DNA from: Streptomyces longispororuber
Lineage (GTDB): Bacteria > Actinomycetota > Actinomycetes > Streptomycetales > Streptomycetaceae
Reading direction: 5' to 3'
DNA: 36,549 nt
Assembly (NCBI RefSeq): GCF_014656095.1
Contig: NZ_BNBT01000081.1
Span: 1 to 36,549, forward strand
Shown here piece by piece: positions 24,093 to 33,596 of this stretch (position 1 is its first letter; each line of letters begins with the position of its first letter). A program made the translations under genes and the position numbers. Under the pieces are notes generated by a model. The model was given only the letters and a program-made list of their open reading frames with translations, searched no databases and had not been told where the DNA came from.

Positions 24093-27000
24093 ATGAAACA
24101 GCTAGGTCTCGGCCTGCCCGGAAACGGCGGGTCCGCGAGACGCAGGTGGGGGCGGCGGATCGCCGCGGTCACCGGCTTCGCCCTCCTGCCAGGGCTGCTG
24201 TCGCCCGTGGTGTTCCCCGACTCGGCATCCGCGGCGACGGATCCGCTCGGCAGGCCGAAGCTCGACGCGCCGCGGTCGGCCAAGGTCTCACCGTTCACGG
24301 TGAAGGCGAACGACAAGAACGCGGCAGTCGTCAGGAAGTCGGCCGAGGCGGACAGCAAGGCGGCCGACCGGGCGAGCGCCCATCAGCGGCGTACCGTTAC
24401 GTGGCCCGAGGCCGGTACGGCGACCCTGGTGCTGCCCGGTTCCGGGGTGGCGAAGGCCGAGCCCGGGGCGCTCCCGCTCACGCTCTCCGCGCCCAAGGCC
24501 ACGAAGGGCGCCAAGAGCGCATCCTCGCGCGCCGCCGACCGGGTCAAGGTCGAGGTCCTCGGGCAGACGGAGGCGCGGAGGCTCGGTGTCAAGGGCGTCG
24601 TCCTCACGGCCACGGCACCCAGGGACGGCGGCACGGCACGCCTGGACCTCGACTACTCCGCCTTCGCCTCCGCGTACGGCGGTGACTGGGCAGGGCGGCT
24701 CCAGGTGCTGCGTCTTCCGGACTGTGCCCTCGACTCCCCGGGCAAGGCCGACTGCCGCACCCGCGAGCCGATCAAGTACACCAACGACCGCGAGGACGAG
24801 CGGCTGAGGGCGGCGCTGTCCTTCCCCGCCGCCGGGCCCGGTGCGAAGGAGGGCCGCACTCTGGTCCTCGCCCTCGCCGCGGGCACCAAGTCGGGCGCCG
24901 GCGACTACAAGGCCACCCCGCTCTCCGCCTCCTCCACCTGGGAGGCGGGCGGCTCCTCCGGCTCCTTCACGTGGTCGTACCCGCTGCGGACGCCGGACCC
25001 AGCCGCAGGCCCGTCCCCCGACCTGGCGATCTCCTACGACTCCGGCAGCGTCGACGGCCGCACCGCCTCCACGAACAACCAGGGCACGGTCATTGGCGAG
25101 GGCTTCGACATCACCTCGTCGTACATCGAACGGAAGTACGGCTCCTGCGAGGACGACGGGCACGACGAGAAACAGGACCTGTGCTGGAAGTACGACAACG
25201 CGTCGCTCGTCCTGAACGGCAAGGCGACCGAACTGGTCAAGGACGACACGAGCGGCGAGTGGCGGCTGAAGAACGACGACGCCTCGACCGTCAAGCGCCA
25301 CATCGGCGCGAGCAACGGTGACGACAACGGCGAATACTGGACCGTCACCACGGGCGACGGCACCACCTACACCTTCGGCCTGAACAAACTGAAGGGCGCG
25401 GGCACCGACGACCGCACCGAGTCGGTGTGGACCGTGCCGGTCTTCGGCGACGACGAGGGCGAGCCCGGGTACACGGACGGCAGCGGCTTCTCGGACCGGG
25501 ACAAGAAGCAGGCCTGGCGCTGGAACCTCGACCTGGTCGAGGACACGCACGACAACGCCATGACGTACTGGTACGAGGCCGAGCACAACAACTACGACAA
25601 GCTCGGTGACGACAACACCGGCACCGATTACATCCGCGGCGGCTACCTCAAGGAGATCCGCTACGGCCAGCGCGCGGACGCCCTGTTCTCCTCCACCCCG
25701 GTGGCGTCCCACAAGGTCACCTTCAGCCACGCCGAGCGCTGCCTGGCGTCCGGCACCGGCTGCGACGAGCTGACCGAGGACAAGCGGGACAACTGGCCGG
25801 ACGTGCCGTACGACACGGTGTGCAAGGACGACAAGAAGTGCACCGGCAACGTCGGCCCGGCCTTCTTCACCCGCAAGCGCATGACCGGGGTCAGCACCTA
25901 CGCCTGGAACGCCTCCCTGGCCAAGCCCGCCTACTGGGCGGTGGACGGCTGGAAGCTGAAGCACCTCTACCTCGACCCGGGCGACACCGGTGACAGCACC
26001 GATCAGTCCCTGTGGCTCGACGAGATCCAGCACACCGGCAAGCGCGGAGCGGACGACATCGTCCTCGACCCCGTGAAGCTGACGCACGTCTTCCTGCCCA
26101 ACCGGGTCGACGGCGCCTCCGACGACATCCTGTCCCTGGACAGGCCGCGCCTGCGCACGGTCACGTCGGAGACCGGGGCACAGACGATCGTCTCCTACAG
26201 GTCCGCGGAGTGCGTGGCCGGGCAGACCATGCCGGAGCCGGACGAGAACACCAGACGCTGCTACCCGGTGTACTGGTCCCCGAACGGGGAGAAGACCCCG
26301 AAGCTGGACTGGTTCCAGAAGTACCCGGTCACCGCCGTCTCGACGACGGATCCGCGCGGTGGTGCGGAGGCCGTGCAGCATACGTACGAGTACTCCGGCG
26401 GCGGTGCCTGGCACTACAACGAAGACCCGATGACACCCGCGAAGGAGCGCACCTGGTCGGTCTGGCGTGGCTACGAGCGGGTCACTCACTACACCGGTGA
26501 CAAGGACAGCGACCGTCTGAAGAAGGTCAGCGTCTACCTCCGCGGCATGCACGGCGACCGCGTCGCGGGCCCGGACGGCAAGACGCCCGCCCCGGACAAG
26601 CGGCGGACGGTCAAGGTCGGCGGCATCAAGGCCGCGGACATCACCGACTCGGACCAGTACGCCGGCTTCGCCCGGGAGACGGTGACGTACAACGGTGCCA
26701 CCGAGGTCTCCGGGACGATCAATGATCCCTGGTCGAAGCGGACGGCCACCCAGCACAAGTCGTACGCGGACACCGAGGCGTACTACGTCCGCACGGCCGC
26801 CACGCACCAGCGCACCCGCGTCACGAGCGGAACCGACCCCCGTGACAGGGTCCGCACCACCAGGACGACCTACGACGAGTACGGCATGCCCGAGACCGTC
26901 GAGGACCAGGGCGACACCGACATCACCGACGACACCACGTGCACCCGCACCTGGCACGCCCGCAACCCTGAGAAGGGACTCACCTCCCTGGTCTCCCGCA

Positions 27001-30000
27001 CACGTACGGTCGCCCGGTCCTGCTCCACGTCCACCGCTGATCTCGACCTCCCCGCCGACTCCGATCGCCCGGGCGACGTCGTGAACGACACGGCGACGGT
27101 GTACGACGACGCCACCGCCACCGGCTGGACATCGGCACAGAAGCCCAGCAAAGGCGAGCCCACCTGGACGGGCCGAGCGAAGGCATACGGCACGGACAAC
27201 ACCGCCTCCTGGCAGAAGACGGCCACGACGACGTACGACACGCTCGGCCGACCGCTGGAGACCAAGGACACCAACGGCCTGACGACCGCGACCACGTCCT
27301 ACGAGCCGAAGACGGTCGGCCCGCTGACCTCCTCCAGCGTGACCAACGCCAAGGGCCACAGGACGACGACGGAGGTGGACTTCGCCACCGGGGCCACCTT
27401 GAAGATCACCGACCCCAACGACAAGGTCACCGAGACGACGTACGACGCCCTCGGCCGCTCGAAGCAGATCTGGCTGCCGAACCGTCAGCGCGAGATCAAG
27501 ACCCCCAACTACGTCTTCGACTACAAGGTCACCAGCAAGGCCATGTCCTGGGTGTCCACCGGGGTCCTCAGGGGAGACGGCTCCGGCTACAACACCAGCT
27601 ACGAGTTCTACGACTCCCTGCTGCGCACCCGGCAGACGCAGTCCCCGACGCCGGTCGGCGGCCGGCTGATCGGCATCACGCTCTACGACGACCGCGGACT
27701 CGCCGTCAGCACCCAGAGCGAGACGTGGGACGAGACCTCCGCGCCGAACAGCACGCCGGTGCAGACGGAGGGCGGCCAGGCGCCGACACAGACCGACACC
27801 ACGTACGACGCGGCAGGCCGCCCGACGAAGTCCGTCACGAAGAACTTCGGCGTGACCCGGTGGACCACCACGACGTCGTACACCGGCGACACGGTGGCCA
27901 GCAGCGCCCCGGAGGGCGGTCAGGCCGCGGCTGAGGTGACCGATGCCCGTGGACAGACGGTCCTGAGCCGTGAGTACGGCGGCCCGAAGCCGACCGGTAC
28001 CGACTTCACGACCACCCGGTTCACCTACACCCCGGGCGGACAGCAGGAAACGATCACTGGCCCTGACAAGGCCACGTGGACATACCGCTACGACCTGTTC
28101 GGGCGCCAGGTGAGCGCTCACGACCCGGACAAGGGGACGACGAACACGACGTACGACGACCTCGACCGGGCCCTCAGCACGACGGACGTCGAGCAGCGAA
28201 AGCTGCTGTACGGCTACGACGAGCTGGACCGCAAGACCGGCATGTGGCACACCGGCAAGGCGGACGCCACCAAGCTCGCCGCTTGGACGTACGACGACCT
28301 GGCCAAGGGCCAGCAGGACACGGCCGTCCGCTACGACGGAGGGCTGTCGGGCAAGGCGTACACGCGGAAGGTCACCAGTTACACCCCGATGTACGAGGTC
28401 AGAGGGAGCGAGCTGCACCTTCCCGACGACGATCCTCTGGTAGCGGCCGGCGTGCCCAAGAAGCTGTCGTTCAGCACGGGATACCGTTTCGACGGCACCG
28501 TCAGCCAGGCCTCGCAACCCGCGGTGGGCGGGCTCGAGACGGAGACGGTCGGCTACGACTACAACGCCCTGGGCCTGCAGACGGGCATGGACGGCAGCAC
28601 CGGCTACCTGCACGGGGCCGCCTTCTCCCCGCAGGGCGACCTGAGGCAGCTCACGCTGGGCATGAGCGGAGCCAGCGCCGAGAAGAAGGCGTACCTCAAC
28701 TACGACTACGAGGCGGGTACCCGCCGCCTCACGCGCTCCTACGTCACCGACGACGTACACGGCTACATGCCCCAGGAGCTGAAGTACACCCGGGACGACG
28801 CCGGGAACGTCCTGTCCATCCTCGACGCCACGACGCAGGGCGGCACGCAGAAGCCCGATCACCAGTGCTTCGACTACGACGGCTACAGCCGTCTGACCGA
28901 GGCGTGGACTCCGAGGACGGCCGACTGCGCCACCTCGGGACGCAAGACGGCGAACATCGACGGCGCCGCCCCCTACTGGACCTCGTACACCTACAACCAG
29001 GCAGGTCAGCGGGCGACCGAGACCCAGCACCGGACAGGTGGTGACGAGACGACGAGGTACGACTACGGCACTCCCGAAGGCCAGCCGCACCCCCTGGTGA
29101 AGACCACCGGGGCGCGCACCGCCACGTACGCGTACGACAAGACCGGCAACACGACCAAGCGCCCCGGGCCGAAGGCCCAGCAGACCCTGACGTGGAACAT
29201 GGAAGGGAAACTGGCCAAGACCCTCGAAGGCAGTGCTGAGACCTCGTACCTCTACGACGCCGACGGGGAACTCCTCGTCCGCCGCGCCAAGGGTGACGGG
29301 GACACGGTCCTCTACCTCGGCGCCACGGAAGTCCGCCTGACGACGAAGGGCAGCCAGAAAACACTCGCCGGCACCCGCTACTACACGGCCAACGGCCAGA
29401 CCGTCGCGGTCCGCACGGCCACGAGCGGTGCCGCGGAGTCGCAGCTCAGCTTCCTCGCGGGTGACCACCACGGCACGTCGAGCGTCGCACTGGACGCGGA
29501 GACGTACGCGGTGACGAAGCGGTACACGTCGCCCTTCGGGGCCCCTCGCGGGGAGAAGGCACCGAAGTGGCCCGACGACAAGGGCTTCCTGGGCAAGCCG
29601 GTCGACAAGGGGACGGGCCTCACCCATATCGGTGCGCGTGAGTACGACCCGGTCACGGGCCAGTTCATCAGCGTGGACCCGCTGCTCGAAGCGGCCAAGC
29701 CCGGAAGCCTGAACGGATACAGCTACGCGGAGAACAATCCCGTCTCCGCGTCGGACCCGTCAGGCATGGGGTCGTTCACGTGCAGTGGCTCGTCCTGCGG
29801 CTCGGACGCGGTGTTCCAGGACTCCCACGCCTCGCCGGACTTCGGATCGGGCGCCACGTGGGAGTCCACCTACCCCGACTACCCGAGCGGCGGTGGGGGC
29901 ACGTCCCACGTGAACAACGTCGGTTACACCACGACCCCCAAGTCGTGCAGCGTCATGGGCCTTCCGTGCGGCTTCAACCTCAGCCCGGGGCCCAAGGACT

Positions 30001-31037
30001 CGCATCCGTGGTCCCTGGGCAGGATGAAGGACCTGGCCAAGGACGCATATGGCTTCATGCTGAAGGAGGACGCGGACGCGGCGAAGGAATGTGCGGAGAA
30101 GCGAGGAGCCAGTGCCGAGTGCGTCTCGACCGGGCTGGCGCTCGCCCCCTGGGGCAAAGCGTTGAAGGTTGCGGAGCGTCTCGGGGAGAAGCTGGCCAAA
30201 GGCATTGCAGCGGCCAAGAAGGGCCGGTCGGCGCGGAAGGCTCCCGATTGTGAGTGCTTCCTCGCAGGCACCGACGTCCTCCTTGCCGACGGCAAGACGA
30301 AGGACATCGAAGACATCCGCGCCGGAGACAAGGTCCTGGCCACCGACCCCAAGACCGGCAAGACGGCCTTGCGTAAGGTGCAGCGCCTGATCGTCACCGA
30401 GGACGACAAGTACTTCAACACCCTTTCCATCGCCACGGACGACGGCATAGCGACCGTCACGGCAACGCACGAGCACCCCTTCTGGTCCCCCTCGGAGGAC
30501 CGCTGGCTCGAAGCCAGCGAACTGGAACCGGGCATGACGCTCCGGACGGACCAGGGCGACACGGTCGTCGTCACGAGGAACCGGGCGTTCACGAAGCAGG
30601 TGCGGACGTACAACCTCACGGTTGCGGGCATCCATACGTACTATGTGCTGGCGGGGGAGACGCCGGTACTTGTTCATAACAGCAACTGCGGTGACGTCGT
30701 TCTGGGGCCGGGCGAGGGATCTGCTGACGCCTTGACGGGTTTCACCTCAACGAAGCCGGAGACTGAGTTCGTCTTCGATTCCGGCGGTGGAAAGTTCATG
30801 GCGGGTGATCGTGAAAGGATCCCTGGAGGTCTCAGTCCGCACGAGCAACTAGCAGAAAAGGCGGGCATGGACAGAGGGACAGTGCTGGGTGGCACGCTCT
30901 TCCGGGATAACGGCCGCCTAGTGTTCACGGAAAATAGCGGTCACTATGGACACAGATGGACGGACAGTACACGCCAGCAGTTTCAGGAGTTCATGAGCGA
31001 TCAGGGGATTGAATTCGACTACAGGCCGTGGGGTTGA
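24093..31037 (+). CDS. RHS-repeat polymorphic toxin with Hint domain and C-terminal toxin tip
   Basis: The 2314-aa precursor has a signal peptide (RRRWGRRIAAVTGFALLPGL, cut after ASA near residue 48). It continues with an SpvB-like region (about 290-490; SFTWSYPLRTPDPAAGPSP), then many YD/RHS repeats (about 1030-1840; TTYDTLGRPLETKDTNG, YDYNALGLQ, YLYDADGELLVRR) and the RHS core end (GAREYDPVTGQFISVDPLL, about 1845-1890). A Hint domain (CFLAGTDVL from C2055 to VHN at 2194-2196) should self-cleave to free the last 118 residues. That tip has SGHYGHRW at 2282-2289, a motif I recall from other polymorphic toxin tips; I cannot name its activity. AAGGAGA precedes the ATG. GC falls to 53% in the tip (counted at 30901-30960). 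Its immunity gene follows directly. Confidence 0.92.
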   Translation: MKQLGLGLPGNGGSARRRWGRRIAAVTGFALLPGLLSPVVFPDSASAATDPLGRPKLDAPRSAKVSPFTVKANDKNAAVVRKSAEADSKAADRASAHQRRTVTWPEAGTATLVLPGSGVAKAEPGALPLTLSAPKATKGAKSASSRAADRVKVEVLGQTEARRLGVKGVVLTATAPRDGGTARLDLDYSAFASAYGGDWAGRLQVLRLPDCALDSPGKADCRTREPIKYTNDREDERLRAALSFPAAGPGAKEGRTLVLALAAGTKSGAGDYKATPLSASSTWEAGGSSGSFTWSYPLRTPDPAAGPSPDLAISYDSGSVDGRTASTNNQGTVIGEGFDITSSYIERKYGSCEDDGHDEKQDLCWKYDNASLVLNGKATELVKDDTSGEWRLKNDDASTVKRHIGASNGDDNGEYWTVTTGDGTTYTFGLNKLKGAGTDDRTESVWTVPVFGDDEGEPGYTDGSGFSDRDKKQAWRWNLDLVEDTHDNAMTYWYEAEHNNYDKLGDDNTGTDYIRGGYLKEIRYGQRADALFSSTPVASHKVTFSHAERCLASGTGCDELTEDKRDNWPDVPYDTVCKDDKKCTGNVGPAFFTRKRMTGVSTYAWNASLAKPAYWAVDGWKLKHLYLDPGDTGDSTDQSLWLDEIQHTGKRGADDIVLDPVKLTHVFLPNRVDGASDDILSLDRPRLRTVTSETGAQTIVSYRSAECVAGQTMPEPDENTRRCYPVYWSPNGEKTPKLDWFQKYPVTAVSTTDPRGGAEAVQHTYEYSGGGAWHYNEDPMTPAKERTWSVWRGYERVTHYTGDKDSDRLKKVSVYLRGMHGDRVAGPDGKTPAPDKRRTVKVGGIKAADITDSDQYAGFARETVTYNGATEVSGTINDPWSKRTATQHKSYADTEAYYVRTAATHQRTRVTSGTDPRDRVRTTRTTYDEYGMPETVEDQGDTDITDDTTCTRTWHARNPEKGLTSLVSRTRTVARSCSTSTADLDLPADSDRPGDVVNDTATVYDDATATGWTSAQKPSKGEPTWTGRAKAYGTDNTASWQKTATTTYDTLGRPLETKDTNGLTTATTSYEPKTVGPLTSSSVTNAKGHRTTTEVDFATGATLKITDPNDKVTETTYDALGRSKQIWLPNRQREIKTPNYVFDYKVTSKAMSWVSTGVLRGDGSGYNTSYEFYDSLLRTRQTQSPTPVGGRLIGITLYDDRGLAVSTQSETWDETSAPNSTPVQTEGGQAPTQTDTTYDAAGRPTKSVTKNFGVTRWTTTTSYTGDTVASSAPEGGQAAAEVTDARGQTVLSREYGGPKPTGTDFTTTRFTYTPGGQQETITGPDKATWTYRYDLFGRQVSAHDPDKGTTNTTYDDLDRALSTTDVEQRKLLYGYDELDRKTGMWHTGKADATKLAAWTYDDLAKGQQDTAVRYDGGLSGKAYTRKVTSYTPMYEVRGSELHLPDDDPLVAAGVPKKLSFSTGYRFDGTVSQASQPAVGGLETETVGYDYNALGLQTGMDGSTGYLHGAAFSPQGDLRQLTLGMSGASAEKKAYLNYDYEAGTRRLTRSYVTDDVHGYMPQELKYTRDDAGNVLSILDATTQGGTQKPDHQCFDYDGYSRLTEAWTPRTADCATSGRKTANIDGAAPYWTSYTYNQAGQRATETQHRTGGDETTRYDYGTPEGQPHPLVKTTGARTATYAYDKTGNTTKRPGPKAQQTLTWNMEGKLAKTLEGSAETSYLYDADGELLVRRAKGDGDTVLYLGATEVRLTTKGSQKTLAGTRYYTANGQTVAVRTATSGAAESQLSFLAGDHHGTSSVALDAETYAVTKRYTSPFGAPRGEKAPKWPDDKGFLGKPVDKGTGLTHIGAREYDPVTGQFISVDPLLEAAKPGSLNGYSYAENNPVSASDPSGMGSFTCSGSSCGSDAVFQDSHASPDFGSGATWESTYPDYPSGGGGTSHVNNVGYTTTPKSCSVMGLPCGFNLSPGPKDSHPWSLGRMKDLAKDAYGFMLKEDADAAKECAEKRGASAECVSTGLALAPWGKALKVAERLGEKLAKGIAAAKKGRSARKAPDCECFLAGTDVLLADGKTKDIEDIRAGDKVLATDPKTGKTALRKVQRLIVTEDDKYFNTLSIATDDGIATVTATHEHPFWSPSEDRWLEASELEPGMTLRTDQGDTVVVTRNRAFTKQVRTYNLTVAGIHTYYVLAGETPVLVHNSNCGDVVLGPGEGSADALTGFTSTKPETEFVFDSGGGKFMAGDRERIPGGLSPHEQLAEKAGMDRGTVLGGTLFRDNGRLVFTENSGHYGHRWTDSTRQQFQEFMSDQGIEFDYRPWG

Positions 31038-31038
31038 G

Positions 31039-31464
31039 ATGGGAAGCTGGACTCCTGTGGTGTACCGGGGGGACGGGGCGTGGATTGGTGTCATGCCCGA
31101 TGGTCGGATCGGCGTAGGCGTGGAGTCCGAAGGGCGGTCCTCTCTTGAAGGATCGGGGTTCGTTCCCATGTGGCCGTTCCTGGAGCGTGACCTCTCTACA
31201 TGCTTGGCCACTTTTTCCGGCTCGTGGGAGCGCCTCGGCCAAGGTGGTGTACGAACCCCTGAGAGGCTCGTCGAACTGACAGTGGAGACGGCGTGGAAGT
31301 CCGGCCGGTCATACTGGATGGAGCTAGCCGCAATTTGGGCTATCGAGATGGTTGGCCGAAAAGAGTTTGATCACGAAGCTACCCGTGTGCTTCTTCGCGA
31401 GATGGCTATGTCGGAGGCTCTGACGCCGGAACTGCGGGAACAAGCTCGGGGTGCTGGCGATTGA
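31039..31464 (+). CDS. Presumed immunity protein for the RHS toxin tip
   Basis: This 141-aa soluble protein starts one base after the toxin stop. Cognate immunity genes lie directly downstream of the toxin in polymorphic toxin systems. It has no signal peptide or membrane helix. The N-terminal half is beta-rich (WTPVVYRGDGAWIGVMPDG) and the C-terminal half helical (SYWMELAAIWAIEMVGRKEF, REMAMSEALTPELREQ). I do not recognise the family. GC is low for this genome (50% counted over 31321-31380), matching the toxin tip and suggesting that both arrived as one cassette. A strong hairpin follows at 31538. Confidence 0.75.
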   Translation: MGSWTPVVYRGDGAWIGVMPDGRIGVGVESEGRSSLEGSGFVPMWPFLERDLSTCLATFSGSWERLGQGGVRTPERLVELTVETAWKSGRSYWMELAAIWAIEMVGRKEFDHEATRVLLREMAMSEALTPELREQARGAGD

Positions 31465-31537
31465 GTGATCCGATGCCCGAAGGGTTCGGTAAACGGAATT
31501 AGTCAGCCCTGAACCTATCTCGAAGCTATTGCTTGCC

Positions 31538-31569
31538 GGAGCCCCACCAGATGTGACTGGTGGGGCTCC
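31538..31569 (+). terminator. Hairpin terminator after the RHS toxin-immunity pair
   Basis: GGAGCCCCACCAG and CTGGTGGGGCTCC are perfect reverse complements, giving a 13-bp stem with a 6-base loop, 73 bases after the immunity stop. The surrounding 31465-31703 stretch holds no intact gene. Confidence 0.85.
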
Positions 31570-31703
31570 AGGAGCGCTCGGCAGCAGTTGACGGAATGCG
31601 TCAGCGGACAGAAGTCGGTGGCGGTGGTGGCACGTTGCCGTCGTCAGCGCCTGCTTCGGCTTGAATCGGACTGCTTCCGAACACGGGTTGGTCTGCACCG
31701 CAA

Positions 31704-31970
31704 ATGACCAAGAAGTTCAAAAGGAATCCTGGCAAGCAAGGGTTTGTATGGCGTGCTCCGAAGAGGCAGGACAGCGTGCGCATCCACAAGGGAGATCCGG
31801 GGTCTCAGTATGCGACGCAGGTCGACCATGTCGTGATCAACCACAGAGGTAGGGTTGTTGGGCGGGGCGGCGAGCTCCTCCCTGCTGGGGCGCGCATCCA
31901 GGACTATCCACGTGAGGCACACATCCCGCTCAGTGAGTGGCAGGTATGGAGAAGTTGGCATGCCCCCTGA
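31704..31970 (+). CDS. Orphan polymorphic-toxin C-terminal module
   Basis: This 88-aa protein has no signal and no delivery domain. Its motifs FKRNPGKQGFVWRAP, DSVRIHKGDPGSQY, VDHVVINHRGRVVG and EAHIPLSEW look like a toxin tip usually fused to RHS or similar carriers; I cannot fix its family name or activity. The ATG at 31704 has no ribosome site. The same frame is open further upstream (GLLPNTGWSAPQ) until a TGA at 31662, so it is probably a displaced tip that lost its carrier rather than a normal gene. Local GC is 50% (31681-31740). The stop lies 11 bases inside the broken immunity-like gene, as expected of a cassette. It could serve as donor DNA for replacing the RHS tip by recombination (inference). 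Confidence 0.65.
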   Translation: MTKKFKRNPGKQGFVWRAPKRQDSVRIHKGDPGSQYATQVDHVVINHRGRVVGRGGELLPAGARIQDYPREAHIPLSEWQVWRSWHAP

Positions 31971-32330
31971 CGATATCGCTCTGCAAACCCCGTGGGTGCG
32001 GGATCAGCTCATCGATCGGCTTTCTAAGTTGGCAGACAAGGCTGGCAGGAGCAGAGCTGGGGACAGAACACGAGCGACGGCTCGGACATCGACGTGATGT
32101 TGGACTTTTTCGATGACTCCGGGGTCCTGGACGAGCCGCTGGGACGCGTGGGTTTCGTGCTCACCGGCCTTGAGGAAGTAGAGGCGATGGAATCGTTGGG
32201 AGCGGCCCTGGATCGGGTGTTGTCGGTAAAGCCGTCGTGCGACGCGGAAACCGTCCGCTTGTGCGAGTGGCTGGACGTCGTGGCTGCCGCGCGTAACGCG
32301 CTGGGAGTGATGGGCGAAGACCTGCCGTGA
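31960..32330 (+). pseudogene. Immunity-like gene (SCO4402-family-like) split by a one-base frameshift
   Basis: An ATG at 31960, with GGAGAAG five bases upstream, opens a frame reading MPPDDIALQTPWVRDQL to ADKA. At about 32040-32043 the continuing protein is found in another frame: WQEQSWGQNTSDGSDIDVML and on to RNALGVMGEDLP, stopping at 32330. Adding one base restores a single protein of about 123 aa that resembles the actinobacterial family named after SCO4402. It overlaps the orphan toxin tip by 11 bases, the position of a cognate immunity gene. As it stands the first frame stops at 32097, and a GTG/ATG at 32094/32097 could still start a 78-aa fragment. A sequencing error is the alternative explanation. 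Confidence 0.7.
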
Positions 32331-32341
32331 CGGCGCGTGCC

Positions 32342-32377
32342 CTGGCTCTGGTAGCGGGGTGACCAGTCCAGAGCCAG
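32342..32377 (+). terminator. Hairpin after the toxin cassette region
   Basis: CTGGCTCTGG (32342-32351) pairs exactly with CCAGAGCCAG (32368-32377) around a 16-base loop, 12 bases after the immunity-like stop. It marks the end of the low-GC toxin region. Confidence 0.7.
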
Positions 32378-32389
32378 GACCAGGTCGTC

Positions 32390-32402
32390 TGACGCAGCGT
32401 CA
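32390..32402. promoter_or_regulatory. Perfect 13-bp palindrome upstream of the Tad cluster
   Basis: TGACGCAGCGTCA has 6-base arms around one central base. It lies in the 257-base gap before the zinc-ribbon gene and could be an operator for the pilus cluster. The regulator is unknown. Confidence 0.3.
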
Positions 32403-32587
32403 CATCGTGCGGCGTGCGCAGTCCCCGCTGAGTCGGCAGAGGCGGCAGACCCGACAACCCCTGAGTGAACAGTGGGAAGTTGGGTGTTAGCCCGGCCCCC
32501 GCGTGGATATGGTGCTCCGCAGGAGGAGCGCACGTGGACGTGGGCGTGCCGACGGGAGTGTGGGACTCGGGAGCCGGAGGTGCGCGT

Positions 32588-33484
32588 ATGCCGACCGCGA
32601 TAGCCGTCACCAGCTCCGAGCTGGTGCTGCCTTCGCCCGATCGCCATACCCCGTCCGCCGCCGTGCTGCAGAGCGCCGTGAAGTCGCCCAAGTCGTACTC
32701 CCTCGACCAGGCGATCACCGAGGCGCACCAGCTCGTCGAGTACCACGGGTACGTGATCGTGCTGTGCCCCGCGTCCCTGCCGGAGGCGGTGCGGCACCGG
32801 CTGCACGCCGTGCGGGCCGTGCTGGAGAGCGACCGGATCGCGCTGATCCGGAGCGAGCTGCCGCCGCTCGGGTTGTCCGTACTGGCGCTGCAGTTGCGGC
32901 AGTTGTCCATCTGCGACTTCAGTCCCGGCGTGCTCGCCTCCGCCGCCCGGCTGCTCAGCCACTACATCTACGCCGGCGCGCTGCTCGGCTCCGTCGCCAA
33001 GCTGGACCGCGTGCCCGTGACCCTGCGGTCGCACGCCAAGTCCTGGGTGCCGGGCAGCCAGTTCGCCGTGCTCGCCGCGCCCACGCCCGAGCTGGTGAAG
33101 GTGGGCGGGGACGCGGTGCCGTCCGGGCCCGGGTTCGCCACGCAGCTCACGTACGCCGCCGGGCAGCTCCAGGCCGGGTGGGTGACGGAGACCCTGGCGC
33201 CCGCCTGGCAGGCGGGGGCCGTCACCGAGGCGCGGCTCTCCGGCGAGGCCGCGCGCTGGTGGGCCACCGGCAGGCTCGTCGAGTTCGCCGCGGCCATCCC
33301 GGACATCTCCGTGCTGTACCAGCTCGTGTCCTCCGTACGCAGGGAGGACTGCCACTGGTGCGGCCTCGAACTCATCGGCGACCGCTGCGCGTTCTGCGCG
33401 GCACCGCTCCTCCCGCCGCCCGAGCGCACCCCGGCGGTCCCCGCCGCCGCACCGACCCGGGCGCTGCCGCGCGGCGCCACGTAG
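32588..33484 (+). CDS. Conserved hypothetical zinc-ribbon protein at the head of the Tad cluster
   Basis: This 298-aa soluble protein has a C-terminal pair of CxxC knuckles (CHWCGLELIGDRCAFC), which should bind zinc. The remainder is an alpha/beta domain with YSLDQAITEAHQLVEYHGY, FSPGVLASAARLLSHYIYAG and RLSGEAARWWATGRLVEF. The ATG at 32588 follows GGAGGT at good spacing, which decides it over the longer frame from 32465. The family is not recognised by function. It lies 112 bases upstream of cpaB on the same strand, and a regulatory or assembly role in Tad pilus expression is possible (inference). Confidence 0.7.
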   Translation: MPTAIAVTSSELVLPSPDRHTPSAAVLQSAVKSPKSYSLDQAITEAHQLVEYHGYVIVLCPASLPEAVRHRLHAVRAVLESDRIALIRSELPPLGLSVLALQLRQLSICDFSPGVLASAARLLSHYIYAGALLGSVAKLDRVPVTLRSHAKSWVPGSQFAVLAAPTPELVKVGGDAVPSGPGFATQLTYAAGQLQAGWVTETLAPAWQAGAVTEARLSGEAARWWATGRLVEFAAAIPDISVLYQLVSSVRREDCHWCGLELIGDRCAFCAAPLLPPPERTPAVPAAAPTRALPRGAT

Positions 33485-33596
33485 AAGCCACCCGCCGACC
33501 CGCCGGGTACCGGCGCACGCACCGCCCCGCTCACCGTCCGTAGCCAGCAGTCAGCCCCACGCACCCGCCGCACGAACGAGGTAGGTAGTCCGGCCC

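Noticed and set aside
24288..29627. Very long open frame (1779 codons) antisense to the RHS gene
   Set aside because: It mirrors the RHS gene; high GC removes stops from the antisense frame. The product is Val/Arg/Gly-rich without domains, while the plus strand has clear RHS repeats.
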